Assembly (NCBI GenBank): GCA_934670025.1
Contig: CAKUOS010000006.1
Location: 1-62,501, forward strand
Direction of reading: 5' to 3'
Length of the DNA stretch: 62,501 bases
DNA from: an uncultured Oscillospiraceae bacterium
GTDB taxonomy: Bacteria > Bacillota > Clostridia > Oscillospirales > Oscillospiraceae
Both the position numbers and the translations under genes were made by a program. Under the pieces are notes generated by a model. That model ran no database searches. It was not told where the DNA came from and worked only from the letters and a program-made list of their open reading frames with translations. Positions 14,885 to 23,130 of this stretch are shown piece by piece (the stretch's first letter is position 1; the number at the start of each line of letters is the position of its first letter).

Positions 14885-16330
14885 ATGCCCGATCTGCGTA
14901 TGGCTGCGGCCTACATTCGCGTTTCAACCGACGACCAGATGGAGCTTTCCCCTGATTCTCAGCTCGTCAAGATCCGCGAGTACGCCGCAAAAAACGGCTT
15001 GATCCTGCTTCCGGACTACATCTTTCACGACGACGGCATTTCCGGGCGCGCTGCCGACAAGCGTCCTGGTTTCCAGCGGATGATCGCGTCCGCAAAGGAT
15101 CCTTCCCATCCATTTGATGTTATCGTCGTCTGGAAGTACTCCCGCTTCGCGCGCAATCAGGAGGAATCTATTTTTTACAAGTCCATTCTGCGTTCAAAAT
15201 GCAAGGTCGACGTCGTCTCCGTCTCTGAGCCGCTCATTGCCGGCCCCTTCGGCAGTCTGATCGAGCGCATCATCGAGTGGATGGACGAATTTTATTCCAT
15301 TCGGCTGTCCGAAGAGGTCAAGCGCTCCATGACGGTCAACGCGAAAAAAGGCGTCCTGCAAGCCACGCCGGCCTTTGGCTACAAGGTCGAGGATCACGCA
15401 CTCGTCATTGTCCCGGAGGAGGCCGAGATCGTGCGTGAGATCTTCCGCCGTTTTGTCGACGGCGAAGCAATGTACGGGCTGGCCAAGTCCATCAACGGGC
15501 GCGGCATCAAAACGCACCGCGGCAACCCGTTTGAGAACCGGACGGTTGACTATATCCTGAACAATCCTGTTTACATCGGCAAGCTCCGCTGGACGCCGAC
15601 CGGCAAAACGCGGCGCGACTTCCGCAACGCCGACAGCATCATCGCCGATTCTGCACACCCCGCCATCATCGATATGCCGACGTGGGACGCTGCGCAAGCG
15701 CGGATTGCGGAGCTGAAGAGTCTCTGGAGTTGGCACAGTAAGCCCGCCGGTGATCGCAAGCACTGGCTTTGCGGCATCGTTCGCTGCCCGAACTGCGGCA
15801 GTACGCTCGCATTCACCGCGCCGCATTATATGCAGTGCAACGGGCGGCTGCACGGCAAGTGCACGACCTCGCAGCACATTTCCGTCGATATCCTAGAGGA
15901 TGCTTTTATGCAGCAGCTCCAGCATGATCTGACGTTCGCCGAGTCCGTTTCCTGCACCGTCAAACGCATCGTCCCTGCCGACAGCACGCGCGAGTTGCAG
16001 CAGCGCCGCACACGCCTTGCTGGCCGCATCAGCCGTCTGCGCGACGCCTATCTCGACGGAGCCGAAACGTTGGCGGATTACAAGATCGCCCGGCAGCAGC
16101 TGCAACGGCAGATCGACGCCATCGATGCAGAGATTCAAAGCGCCAACGGCGACCCGCTCCCCGATACCGCGTCTTCCCTTCGTTCGGCCATCGCCGCTAC
16201 ACTTGATACGCTCCGTTCTTCTACCGCCACCGTTGCCCAGAAGCACGAATCCGCCCAACGGATCATTGATAAATGCCTCTTCGACAAGTCTCAAATGCTC
16301 CTAACCATCCACTATAAACTCACTTTTTAA
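14885..16330 (+). CDS. Large serine recombinase / prophage integrase
   Basis: Site-specific recombinase that integrates and excises the prophage. The 481-residue protein has the N-terminal resolvase domain with nucleophile Ser14 in YIRVSTDDQ, the conserved GISGRAADKRPGFQRM and VWKYSRFARN motifs, the recombinase domain (about 150-260: GYKV, NGRGIKTHRG, ILNNPVYIGK), a zinc ribbon (RCPNCGSTLAF, then CNGRLHGKC), and a C-terminal coiled coil (about 365-420). TTGGAGG precedes the ATG. It is the last gene before the prophage end, 25 bases from the cotJC junction, as expected for an integrase beside its att site. Confidence 0.93.
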   Translation: MPDLRMAAAYIRVSTDDQMELSPDSQLVKIREYAAKNGLILLPDYIFHDDGISGRAADKRPGFQRMIASAKDPSHPFDVIVVWKYSRFARNQEESIFYKSILRSKCKVDVVSVSEPLIAGPFGSLIERIIEWMDEFYSIRLSEEVKRSMTVNAKKGVLQATPAFGYKVEDHALVIVPEEAEIVREIFRRFVDGEAMYGLAKSINGRGIKTHRGNPFENRTVDYILNNPVYIGKLRWTPTGKTRRDFRNADSIIADSAHPAIIDMPTWDAAQARIAELKSLWSWHSKPAGDRKHWLCGIVRCPNCGSTLAFTAPHYMQCNGRLHGKCTTSQHISVDILEDAFMQQLQHDLTFAESVSCTVKRIVPADSTRELQQRRTRLAGRISRLRDAYLDGAETLADYKIARQQLQRQIDAIDAEIQSANGDPLPDTASSLRSAIAATLDTLRSSTATVAQKHESAQRIIDKCLFDKSQMLLTIHYKLTF

Positions 16331-16360
16331 TTTACCCTATATTGTAGCATAATGGAGTAT
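16331..16360. other. Prophage right end / attachment junction inside cotJC
   Basis: The recombinase stop is at 16330, and CotJC-type protein sequence (YGGPDGELGASLRYL) begins at 16358. The sequence between is AT-rich phage-like DNA that happens to supply an ATG. The crossover therefore lies within or close to this interval; the exact core cannot be set without the other end or an empty site. Confidence 0.72.
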
Positions 16361-16873
16361 GGTGGCCCCGATGGGGAGCTTGGCGCGTCGCTGCGGTACT
16401 TAAGCCAGCGCTATTCCATGCCGTACCCCGAGCTCAAGGGTCTTCTGACCGACATCGGCACCGAGGAGCTGGGCCATCTGGAGATGGTCGGCACCATCGT
16501 CCATCAGCTCACGCGCACGCTGACCGAGGAGCAGATCCAGTCGGCAGGCTTTGCAAACTACTTTGTCGACCATACCGCGGGCGTCTATCCGCAGGCGGCC
16601 TCCGGTACGCCGTGGAGCGCGGCGACGATGGCCGTCACCGGCGACCCGATCGCCGATCTCACGGAGGATCTCGCTGCCGAACAGAAAGCCCGGGTCACGT
16701 ACGACAACATTCTGCGCATCTCCGACGATCCGGATGTCAACGACGTCATCCGCTTCCTGCGCGAGCGCGAGATCGTCCACTTCCAGCGCTTCGGCGAGGC
16801 CATCGAGCTGCTGCGCCAGCGTCTGGACGAGAAAAACGTCTATTATATGAACCCCGCCCTCAATTTGCAGTAA
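16352..16873 (+). pseudogene. cotJC: cotJC 3' fragment, interrupted by prophage
   Basis: CotJC is a spore-coat protein of the manganese-catalase (ferritin-like) family, made in the mother cell. The fragment keeps GASLRYLSQRYSMPY, the metal-ligand-type motifs TDIGTEELGHLEMV and EREIVHFQRFGEA, and the normal C-terminus, but lacks about 28 N-terminal residues (normally starting with a WxYEKKLQYP-like segment). The missing part should lie at the other prophage end, left of this window, in the same orientation, so excision would rebuild the gene. A 173-residue product could still be made from the fortuitous ATG, lacking the first ligand region. Confidence 0.85.
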
Positions 16874-16889
16874 TTTCGTTTCTTCCTTT

Positions 16890-16931
16890 CCAGACCGCAA
16901 ACGCTTCGCTGGTTTGCGGTCTGGTTTTTTG
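16890..16931 (+). terminator. Intrinsic terminator after cotJC
   Basis: CCAGACCGCAAAC and GTTTGCGGTCTGG form a 13-pair stem around GCTTCGCTG.. with a following T6. The same stem sequence recurs in other terminators of this window. Confidence 0.85.
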
Positions 16932-16951
16932 CAATATCTGCCCTCTGAGTT

Positions 16952-17119
16952 GTAGGGGCCGATGCCCACATCGGCCCGCCGATTTCGACCTCTCAGGCGC
17001 TTCGCGCCAGCTCCCCTTCGCAAGGGGAGCCTTGGATGGTGCGTATTCCAAAGCCTCCCCTTGTGAAGGGGAGGCGGCTCGGCGAAGCCGGGACGGAGAG
17101 GTCGGGCGCCCGCCCCTAC
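16952..17119. repeat. Composite repeat block (GTAGGGGCC element, copy B, with CTCCCC hairpins)
   Basis: Begins GTAGGGGCCGATGCCCACAT and ends GCCCGCCCCTAC, like the termini of copies A and E. The interior instead holds two units of the CTCCCC family (CAGCTCCCCTTCGCAAGGGG and CCTCCCCTTGTGAAGGGGAG), separated by TTGGATGGTGCG. One repeat family seems to have inserted into, or recombined with, the other. Confidence 0.75.
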
Positions 17120-17145
17120 ACCTACCCGGAAGGTTTACCTAAAAA

Positions 17146-17174
17146 CCAGACCGCAAGCAACGCTTGCGGTCTGG
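17146..17174 (-). terminator. Terminator of the leucine-rich-repeat protein gene
   Basis: CCAGACCGCAAGC and GCTTGCGGTCTGG form a 13-pair stem around AAC; on the minus strand it is followed by TTTTTAGG. Confidence 0.82.
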
Positions 17175-17184
17175 AATATTTTTA

Positions 17185-18867
17185 TTATGCTGCGGGTTCG
17201 GCTTCCTTGTAATTGGGATTATAATTGACGATGATGCCGACGTCCTGCAATTTTTTGACCTCGTCGGCGTTTACGGGATTGTCCCACAGATCCATCTGCA
17301 CGAGCATCGAGCACGATTCCAGCGCCGCCACCGAGGCGATCTTGTTGTAATCGGCGTAGATGAAGTTGATGGACAGATTGCCCGCAAGACCGGACAGATC
17401 GGCGATCTCGTTGTGGCTGATATCCACGTGCCACAGCGGCGTATCGGCCGGGAACGCGGGGAAGCTCGTCAGCTTGTTGCTCGCGGCGTACAGATCGACA
17501 AGCGACGGCAGACCGGCCAGCACGGAGATGTCCGCCACGGCGTTGCTGCTGATATTGACGTTTTGCAGCGCCGTACACGTGGCCAGCACGGAAATATCGG
17601 AGATCTGGTTATTCGACAGGTTCAGCGTTTGCAGCTTCGTATGATCGGTCAGACCCGCGATGCGCGTGATCGCGCACTGCTCGGCGTAGAGCGTCTCAAG
17701 CCCGGTGCAGTTTTTGAGATTGTTGAGCGACGTGACGGGATTGTTCGTCAGATGCAGCTCCTTCAGCTGCAAAAGCGCGCTGAGCGCAGTCAGATCGGAG
17801 ATGGAGTTGTTGCTGAGGTTCAGGTATTCGAGCTTTTGCAGACCGGCCAGCGCACCGATATCGGCAATGGCGCAGCCGTCCAGATTGAGGCTCGTCAGAT
17901 CGGGCAGCGCAACGATCGTCTCCATAGCTGACGACGAGAGCGTGCAGCCCGACAGATCGAGCGTCCGCAGCGTCGGCAGACGCGACAGGACGGTCAGATC
18001 CATCGTCGTCGCGTGGTGCAGGGACAAGGCCCGCAGCCCTGTGAACAGCGGCAGATCGTCGAGCGCGGCGACGGTATCGGGCAGATCGAGCGTCTCCACG
18101 GCCCACAGCTCGTCCGACATGATGGTATCGGCGGCAGTCTTGCCGAGCAGCCCGCGCACATAGGCGTCAAGGCCGGGATCGCTGAGGGTCACGGGCTCGA
18201 CGACGTTGCCGACCGTGTAGCCCGCGTAGACCGCGTTGCTCACCAGCCCGTTTTCACCGACGCTGATGGCGACGATCTTGCTCTCGCCGCCCGCGAGGGT
18301 AAACGGCGCGGTGTAAAGATCTCGCTCGGAGGAAGGAAAGTCGCCGTTCAGAACAGCATAGACCGTCCCGTCCGTCCCGGCGATGGTCACGTCGATGTAT
18401 TCGCTGTAATAGCCGCTTTCAGGCTCGATCACGGGATCGGCCGGGCGCATCGCGTCCAGCGCGGTACGCACGGCGTCGTTCGTGATGCGGCCGAGCATAT
18501 TCTCCGCGTCGAGCAGCTTGTCCTGCGCGACATACGCCTTGCACAGCGCAAGATACAGCTCTGCCGAATCGGGCGTCTGCGTGATGGCGTTGACGAGCGT
18601 GTATTCGGCCTTTGTGTAGTTGCCGCTGCGGATATACGCCTCGGAAAGCCACGTGGCGAGCTTCGCATCCTTCGGATTCAGGCGCGCGGCCTGCCGGTAG
18701 AAGAAGATCGCGCGGTCGTATCGCCCGGCGTTATAGAAGTGGTTGCCCCAATAGGTAAAGATCGTCTCGGTCACGTCGCGCCGCGCGATCAGGAAAAACC
18801 AGCAGGCGCCGATGATGATCGCCAGAACGAGCACGATGGGCAGGATGACTTTCAAAGCGTGCTTCAT
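17185..18867 (-). CDS. Membrane-anchored TPR and leucine-rich-repeat protein
   Basis: Start at ATG 18867 behind GGAGC. Residues 5-27 are a membrane anchor (VILPIVLVLAIIIGACWFFL), residues about 35-140 hold TPR-like repeats (NHFYNAGRYDRAIFFYRQAA, SGNYTKAEYTLVNAI), residues about 150-225 look like a chitobiase/Fn3-type beta domain (GYYSEYIDVTIAG, VYAVLNGD), and residues about 290-545 are leucine-rich repeats of the SDxxxL type (LEYLNLSNNSISDL). 560 residues. Such proteins sit outside the membrane and bind protein or polysaccharide; the ligand is unknown. It is transcribed alone from its own promoter. Confidence 0.78.
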   Translation of the reverse strand: MKHALKVILPIVLVLAIIIGACWFFLIARRDVTETIFTYWGNHFYNAGRYDRAIFFYRQAARLNPKDAKLATWLSEAYIRSGNYTKAEYTLVNAITQTPDSAELYLALCKAYVAQDKLLDAENMLGRITNDAVRTALDAMRPADPVIEPESGYYSEYIDVTIAGTDGTVYAVLNGDFPSSERDLYTAPFTLAGGESKIVAISVGENGLVSNAVYAGYTVGNVVEPVTLSDPGLDAYVRGLLGKTAADTIMSDELWAVETLDLPDTVAALDDLPLFTGLRALSLHHATTMDLTVLSRLPTLRTLDLSGCTLSSSAMETIVALPDLTSLNLDGCAIADIGALAGLQKLEYLNLSNNSISDLTALSALLQLKELHLTNNPVTSLNNLKNCTGLETLYAEQCAITRIAGLTDHTKLQTLNLSNNQISDISVLATCTALQNVNISSNAVADISVLAGLPSLVDLYAASNKLTSFPAFPADTPLWHVDISHNEIADLSGLAGNLSINFIYADYNKIASVAALESCSMLVQMDLWDNPVNADEVKKLQDVGIIVNYNPNYKEAEPAA

Positions 18868-18904
18868 AGGTGCAGCTCCAATCTTTCTTGATACATTTCG
18901 ATAT

Positions 18905-18933
18905 ATTATACTTCCTGCGCGAAAATGTGTCAA
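18905..18933 (-). promoter_or_regulatory. Sigma-A promoter of the leucine-rich-repeat gene
   Basis: On the minus strand TTGACA (18928-18933) and TATAAT (18905-18910) are consensus boxes with a 17-base spacer, about 38 bases before the start codon. Confidence 0.85.
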
Positions 18934-19017
18934 GATTTATGTAAATCAAACGCAGGATACGGCGGGCATATCGCCGCCGCGCGCGCCATAGACTTGGGCA
19001 GAAAGGACGGTGCGGAT

Positions 19018-19989
19018 ATGTCTGTCATTGTAAAAGCAGGGCTTTTGTCGCTGGCGGCGGTGCTGCTGATCCCGTCGGCAGCGGGAAAGGCGGCGCCCGT
19101 GCAGGAGCCGCTGGTGCTCGTTGTGCAGCCGGCAGAACCGGCGCAGGAGGAACGAACCGTGCGCGTACTGTGCGGCGGCACGGTGCAGACGGAGCCGGTG
19201 GACAAGTACCTGACGCGGGTCGTCCTGTCGGAGATGCCCGCGTCGTTTGAAGAAGAGGCTTTGAAGGCGCAGGCCGTCGCCGCGCGCACGTTCACCTGCC
19301 GGCAGATGGCGCACGGCAAGCACGAAAACGCCGACGTCTGCACGGACAGCGCCTGCTGTCAGGCGTGCCGGACGGAGGACGAGCTGCAAACGCGCCTCGG
19401 CGCGGACTTTGACGATGCATGGGAAAAAGCCGCCCGTGCGGTCACGGAAACGGCGGGCGAGGTGCTGACATACGACGGCGCACTCATCGAGGCGGTCTAT
19501 TTTTCCTGCTCGGGCGGCACAACGGAGGCTGCGGCCGCCGTCTGGGGCACGGACGTGCCGTATTTGCAGCCGGTCGAAAGCCCCGGCGAGCAGTCGGCGG
19601 CGAAATATGCGAGCAGCGTCACGGTTTCCGCCGCTGCTTTCGCGCAGAAGCTGCAATCGCAGGACGACGGTCTTTGTCTGCGCGGCGATCCGTCCGGGTG
19701 GGTCACGTCGCTCACACGCACGGCAGGCGGCGGCGTGGACACGGCCGTGATCGGCGGCAGGCGCTTCCGCGGCACGCAGCTGCGCGGGCTGTTCGGGCTC
19801 AATTCCACAAAATTCACGCTCACGGAGCAGGACGGGACATTCCGCTTCGACGTGCTCGGCTACGGTCACCGCGTCGGCATGAGCCAATACGGCGCGAACG
19901 CCGCCGCGGCGCTCGGCTTCGACTACCGCGCCATCCTGCGCTATTATTACCGCGGCGTGCGCATCACGGACTGGGCCGGCGTATTGTGA
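19018..19989 (+). CDS. spoIID: SpoIID/LytB-family lytic transglycosylase
   Basis: SpoIID degrades septal peptidoglycan and drives forespore engulfment. The 323-residue protein has an N-terminal signal/anchor (VIVKAGLLSLAAVLLIPSAA), then the SpoIID domain with VVLSEMPASFEEEALKAQAV, where Glu of SEMP is the catalytic residue in characterised members, AVAARTF, YFSCSGG, and the C-terminal GYGHRVGMSQYGA motif with the conserved His. Gene is single and divergent from the leucine-rich-repeat gene. In the family, sigma-E controls expression; I do not see a clear sigma-E promoter by eye. Confidence 0.9.
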   Translation: MSVIVKAGLLSLAAVLLIPSAAGKAAPVQEPLVLVVQPAEPAQEERTVRVLCGGTVQTEPVDKYLTRVVLSEMPASFEEEALKAQAVAARTFTCRQMAHGKHENADVCTDSACCQACRTEDELQTRLGADFDDAWEKAARAVTETAGEVLTYDGALIEAVYFSCSGGTTEAAAAVWGTDVPYLQPVESPGEQSAAKYASSVTVSAAAFAQKLQSQDDGLCLRGDPSGWVTSLTRTAGGGVDTAVIGGRRFRGTQLRGLFGLNSTKFTLTEQDGTFRFDVLGYGHRVGMSQYGANAAAALGFDYRAILRYYYRGVRITDWAGVL

Positions 19990-20048
19990 TCCTGCCGGGC
20001 GGACAGAGTCGCCCGCCCCTGCAATGAAAAGCGATAGATCGTGCGCTT

Positions 20049-20073
20049 GTAGGGGCCGGTGCCCACATCGGCT
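20049..20073. repeat. GTAGGGGCC element, copy C (partial)
   Basis: Only the left terminus is present (GTAGGGGCCGGTGCCCACAT then CGGC), with one base change from copies A and B, between spoIID and the response regulator. Confidence 0.7.
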
Positions 20074-20085
20074 ATCACAAAAAAA

Positions 20086-20112
20086 CAGACCGCAAGCCGG
20101 GCTTGCGGTCTG
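20086..20112. terminator. Terminator between convergent spoIID and response-regulator genes
   Basis: CAGACCGCAAGC and GCTTGCGGTCTG form a 12-pair stem around CGG. On the minus strand T7 follows; on the plus strand TTCCTGTTTC follows. Confidence 0.8.
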
Positions 20113-20120
20113 TTCCTGTT

Positions 20121-20828
20121 TCAGTCGCCTTCGATCATGCGGTAGCCCACGCCCGCCTCGGTGAAAATATACACCGGCTGGGCTGGGTTTTTCTCGATCT
20201 TGCGGCGGATATTGGCCATATTGACGCGCAGGATCTGATTGTCGCTGCGCGCGCTCGGGCCCCAGAGCTCCTTAATGAGGTAATCATACGTCAGAACCTT
20301 GCCCGCGTGCAGGCCCAGCAGCGCCACGAGCTTATACTCGTTCTGCGTCAGATTGGCGTCGGCGCCCGCAATGAACACGCGGTGCTTGCCGTAGTCGATG
20401 GTCAGCTCCCCTGCCGTAAACACCCCGGAATTTGCCACGGCCGTGCCGCCGTCGGGCGTGCGCGTATGCCGCACAGCCGCGCGGATGCGCGCGAGCAGCT
20501 CCTCCGTGCCGAAGGGCTTCGTCAGGTAATCGTCCGCGCCCGCGTCGAGCGCCTCGACCTTGTCGCGCTCGTGCGTGCGCGCGGAGACGACAAGGATGGG
20601 CACCTTGGACCACTGGCGGACGCTGCGGAGAATGGTCATGCCGTCCATATCCGGAAGGCCGAGGTCCAGGATGATGACGTCCGGGCAGTGCGATGAGATC
20701 ATCGTATTGGCCATCGCGCCGGTCCCGGCCATGAGCACGTCGTAGCCGTTGGCCGTCAGGATGGCCTGCATGAAGCTGCGGATGGTGCGTTCATCCTCGA
20801 TCAGCAGGATTTTCTCTTTGATCTTCAT
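20121..20828 (-). CDS. kdpE: KdpE-like OmpR-family response regulator
   Basis: A 235-residue two-domain regulator. The receiver domain has acidic pocket E11/D12, phospho-acceptor Asp55 in VIILDLGLPDMDG, and K in DDYLTKPFG; the C-terminal winged helix has LTQNEYKLVALLGLHAGKVL and a final GVGYRMIE. The overall pattern is closest to KdpE. It follows the sensor kinase with a 38-base overlap. No kdpFABC transporter genes lie in this window, so the target regulon is unknown. Confidence 0.82.
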   Translation of the reverse strand: MKIKEKILLIEDERTIRSFMQAILTANGYDVLMAGTGAMANTMISSHCPDVIILDLGLPDMDGMTILRSVRQWSKVPILVVSARTHERDKVEALDAGADDYLTKPFGTEELLARIRAAVRHTRTPDGGTAVANSGVFTAGELTIDYGKHRVFIAGADANLTQNEYKLVALLGLHAGKVLTYDYLIKELWGPSARSDNQILRVNMANIRRKIEKNPAQPVYIFTEAGVGYRMIEGD

Positions 20829-21918
20829 TCTTTTTATCCTCCAACGGAAGTGTGAATTGCAGCAGCGCGCCGCCGCTTTCGCGGTTTTTCGCGGACATAC
20901 GGCCGCCGTGCGCCTGTACGATGGACATACAGACGGACAGGCCGATGCCCATATTGCGCTTCTGGTCGGAGCCGCCGTCGCTCGTGTGTGTCATATAGCC
21001 GTCAAACAGGTGCGGCAGCAGCTCGGGCGCGATGCCGCAGCCGTTGTCCGCGACCTCAAACACGGCGTTTTTGCCCGCCTGATACAGCCGCAGGTCGATC
21101 TTTGTCGTCGTTTTGCCGTGCTGCACGGCGTTTTCCATCAGGTTGATGAGCACCTGTTCGATGAGGATCATGTCCATCGGGATCATCAAAAGCGCATCGG
21201 GCGCCTTGATGGCGACCGCAGTCTGCGGATAGTGCCGCTGGAATTTCCGCGCAGCCGCGCCGAGCGTCTCTTCACCGGCCTCGAGCTGCTTTTTCAGGCT
21301 CGACGCACCGCCCGACACGCGCGTGACCGACAGCAGATTTTCCACCACGCCGATGAGCCAGTTCGACTCGTCGCGGATGTTGACGAGCAGACTCTCGCGC
21401 GTCTCGGGCGAAATTTTGTCGCCGTTTTCCAGAATCGCGTCGATGCCGCCGATGATGGCCGTCAGCGGCGTGCGGATATCATGCGAGACGGCGCGCAGGA
21501 GGTTGCCGCGCATCTTTTCCTTTTCGGCCTCCGCGCGGAGCTTTTCCTGCTGCTTGATCTGCGTCGTGAGCGTGCTGACCACGATCGACACGGCCAGCAT
21601 CACCAGAAACGTCAGCGGATATCCCGCGATGGTGAAGTTGAGCTGCATATAGGGATAGGTAAAGATCCAGTTGACGCCGACAACGCTGATGACCGAGGCC
21701 AGCAGGCCAAACAGATACCCGTCGGTAAAGCGCGAAACGAGCACCACGGCCAGCTCGAAGATCAGCGCGACGAACACGTCGGACGAATCGATCATCCGCA
21801 GCAGCGCGCACAAAACCGCCGCCGCGGCCAGAAAGGCCAGACACACGCCCAGATCGCGCCAGGAAACGGGAAACAGCTGATGCAGCCGTTCGCGCCGGGT
21901 CGGATTCATTTTGTTCAT
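20791..21918 (-). CDS. KdpD-like sensor histidine kinase lacking the N-terminal sensor part
   Basis: A 375-residue kinase with four membrane segments (about 22-40, 48-66, 70-88, 97-117) resembling the DUF4118 region of KdpD, then a HisKA domain with His146 in AVSHDIRTPLTA, and HATPase motifs N (LINLMENAVQHG), G1 (EVADNGCGI), F/G2 (NMGIGLSVCMSIV). Classic KdpD has a further 400-residue N-terminal KdpD/Usp sensor that is absent. ATG at 21918 is preceded by GGGGAG. Confidence 0.85.
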   Translation of the reverse strand: MNKMNPTRRERLHQLFPVSWRDLGVCLAFLAAAAVLCALLRMIDSSDVFVALIFELAVVLVSRFTDGYLFGLLASVISVVGVNWIFTYPYMQLNFTIAGYPLTFLVMLAVSIVVSTLTTQIKQQEKLRAEAEKEKMRGNLLRAVSHDIRTPLTAIIGGIDAILENGDKISPETRESLLVNIRDESNWLIGVVENLLSVTRVSGGASSLKKQLEAGEETLGAAARKFQRHYPQTAVAIKAPDALLMIPMDMILIEQVLINLMENAVQHGKTTTKIDLRLYQAGKNAVFEVADNGCGIAPELLPHLFDGYMTHTSDGGSDQKRNMGIGLSVCMSIVQAHGGRMSAKNRESGGALLQFTLPLEDKKNEDQRENPADRG

Positions 21919-21941
21919 ACTCAACTCCCCTATTCTATCTT

Positions 21942-21981
21942 ATCATACAGAATGAACCGCGTCGCGTTAAGGCTGCGTTAA
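21942..21981 (-). promoter_or_regulatory. Promoter of the kinase/regulator operon with direct repeats
   Basis: On the minus strand TTAACG (21965-21970) and TATGAT (21942-21947) have a 17-base spacer. TTAACGC occurs twice, 11 bases apart (21975-21981 and 21964-21970), the usual arrangement for binding of an OmpR-family dimer, suggesting autoregulation. Confidence 0.6.
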
Positions 21982-22002
21982 GAACGGTTTTTCCGAAGAA
22001 AA

Positions 22003-22036
22003 ACGCCCCCGCCGCGCGCAAACGCAGGAAGGGCGT
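22003..22036 (-). terminator. Terminator of the HD-hydrolase/mnmA operon
   Basis: On the minus strand ACGCCC and GGGCGT form a stem around a GC-rich loop, followed by TTTTTC, 12 bases after the mnmA stop. Confidence 0.65.
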
Positions 22037-22047
22037 CGATCCGTATT

Positions 22048-23130
22048 TCAGATTTCCGCGCGGGCGATGATGCCGCCGCCGAGCACCACGTCGCCGGCAT
22101 ACAGCACAGCCGACTGCCCCGGCGTGACAGCGCGCAGCGGCTCGTCGAAGACGAGCTTCACGCCGGTTTGCCCGTCCGGGTAGACGGTGCAGGGCTTTTC
22201 CGGCTGACGGTAGCGCGTTTTGGCGCTGCACCGCAGCGGCAGCGCGGGTGCTTCGCCCGATACCCAGTGCATATTTTCCACGCGGCATTCGCGCGTAAAG
22301 AGCGCTTCGTTCGGCCCGACGACGACGGTATTCGTCTCCGGGATGATCTTCACGACGTAGATCTTGCCATCGGACGGCATCCGAAGTCCCCGCCGCTGGC
22401 CGACAGTATAGTGGATGATGCCGCGGTGCGTGCCGACGACATTGCCCTGAAGGTCGACGAACGGCCCGGGCGCGGGCGTTTTGCCGGTGCGCCGCTCGAT
22501 GACCTTCGCGTAATCGCCGTCCGGGACGAAGCAGATGTCCTGGCTGTCGTGCTTGCGGGCGTTGATGAGCCCGGCCCCGGCCGCAATCTCACGCGCGTCG
22601 GTCTTGCGGAACGCGCCGAGCGGAAATTTGACGCGCGCGAGCTTCTCCTGCGTCAGGTCATAGAGCACGTAGCTCTGATCCTTCGTCTCATCGAGCGCCT
22701 TTTTGAGGACGAATTTCCCGTTCTGTTCCTCGACGCGCGCATAGTGGCCGGTGGCGACATAGCGGCAGCCCATGATGTCCGCGCGCTCGAAGAGCTTGTC
22801 AAATTTCAGCCAGCGGTTGCAGTCGATGCAGGGATTCGGCGTCAGACCGTGCTCGTAGGCATCCACAAACCGGTCGATGACGCATTCGGCGAACTTATCC
22901 TTGAGATTGAACACGTAAAACGGGAAGCCCAGCTTATACGCGACGCTGCGCGCGTCCTCCGCATCATCGAGCGAGCAGCAGGTGTGGCCCTTCGGGATCC
23001 CGGCGTCCTCGTTGTCGTAGAGCTTCATCATGCAGCCCACGCAGTCATAGCCCGCGTCGGTCAGCAGCTTCGCCGCGACGGAGGAATCCACGCCGCCCGA
23101 CATGGCGACGAGTACCTTTTCAGTTCCCAT
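22048..23130 (-). CDS. mnmA: tRNA-specific 2-thiouridylase MnmA
   Basis: Thiolates U34 of tRNA-Lys, -Glu and -Gln in the cytoplasm, using ATP and a persulfide. The 360-residue protein has the PP-loop AMSGGVDSSVA near residue 10, the first catalytic Cys in NPCIDCNRWLKF, the second in DSQDICFVPDGDY, and the C-terminal barrel (GTHRGIIHYTVGQRRGL). Length fits the family. The ATG at 23130 overlaps the end of the HD gene and has no strong ribosome site, so translation is probably coupled. Confidence 0.94.
   Translation of the reverse strand: MGTEKVLVAMSGGVDSSVAAKLLTDAGYDCVGCMMKLYDNEDAGIPKGHTCCSLDDAEDARSVAYKLGFPFYVFNLKDKFAECVIDRFVDAYEHGLTPNPCIDCNRWLKFDKLFERADIMGCRYVATGHYARVEEQNGKFVLKKALDETKDQSYVLYDLTQEKLARVKFPLGAFRKTDAREIAAGAGLINARKHDSQDICFVPDGDYAKVIERRTGKTPAPGPFVDLQGNVVGTHRGIIHYTVGQRRGLRMPSDGKIYVVKIIPETNTVVVGPNEALFTRECRVENMHWVSGEAPALPLRCSAKTRYRQPEKPCTVYPDGQTGVKLVFDEPLRAVTPGQSAVLYAGDVVLGGGIIARAEI

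Noticed and set aside
16352..16873. Intact cotJC starting at 16352
   Set aside because: The ATG comes from phage-side DNA and the conserved N-terminal segment is missing; the open frame is a fragment, although it may be translated.
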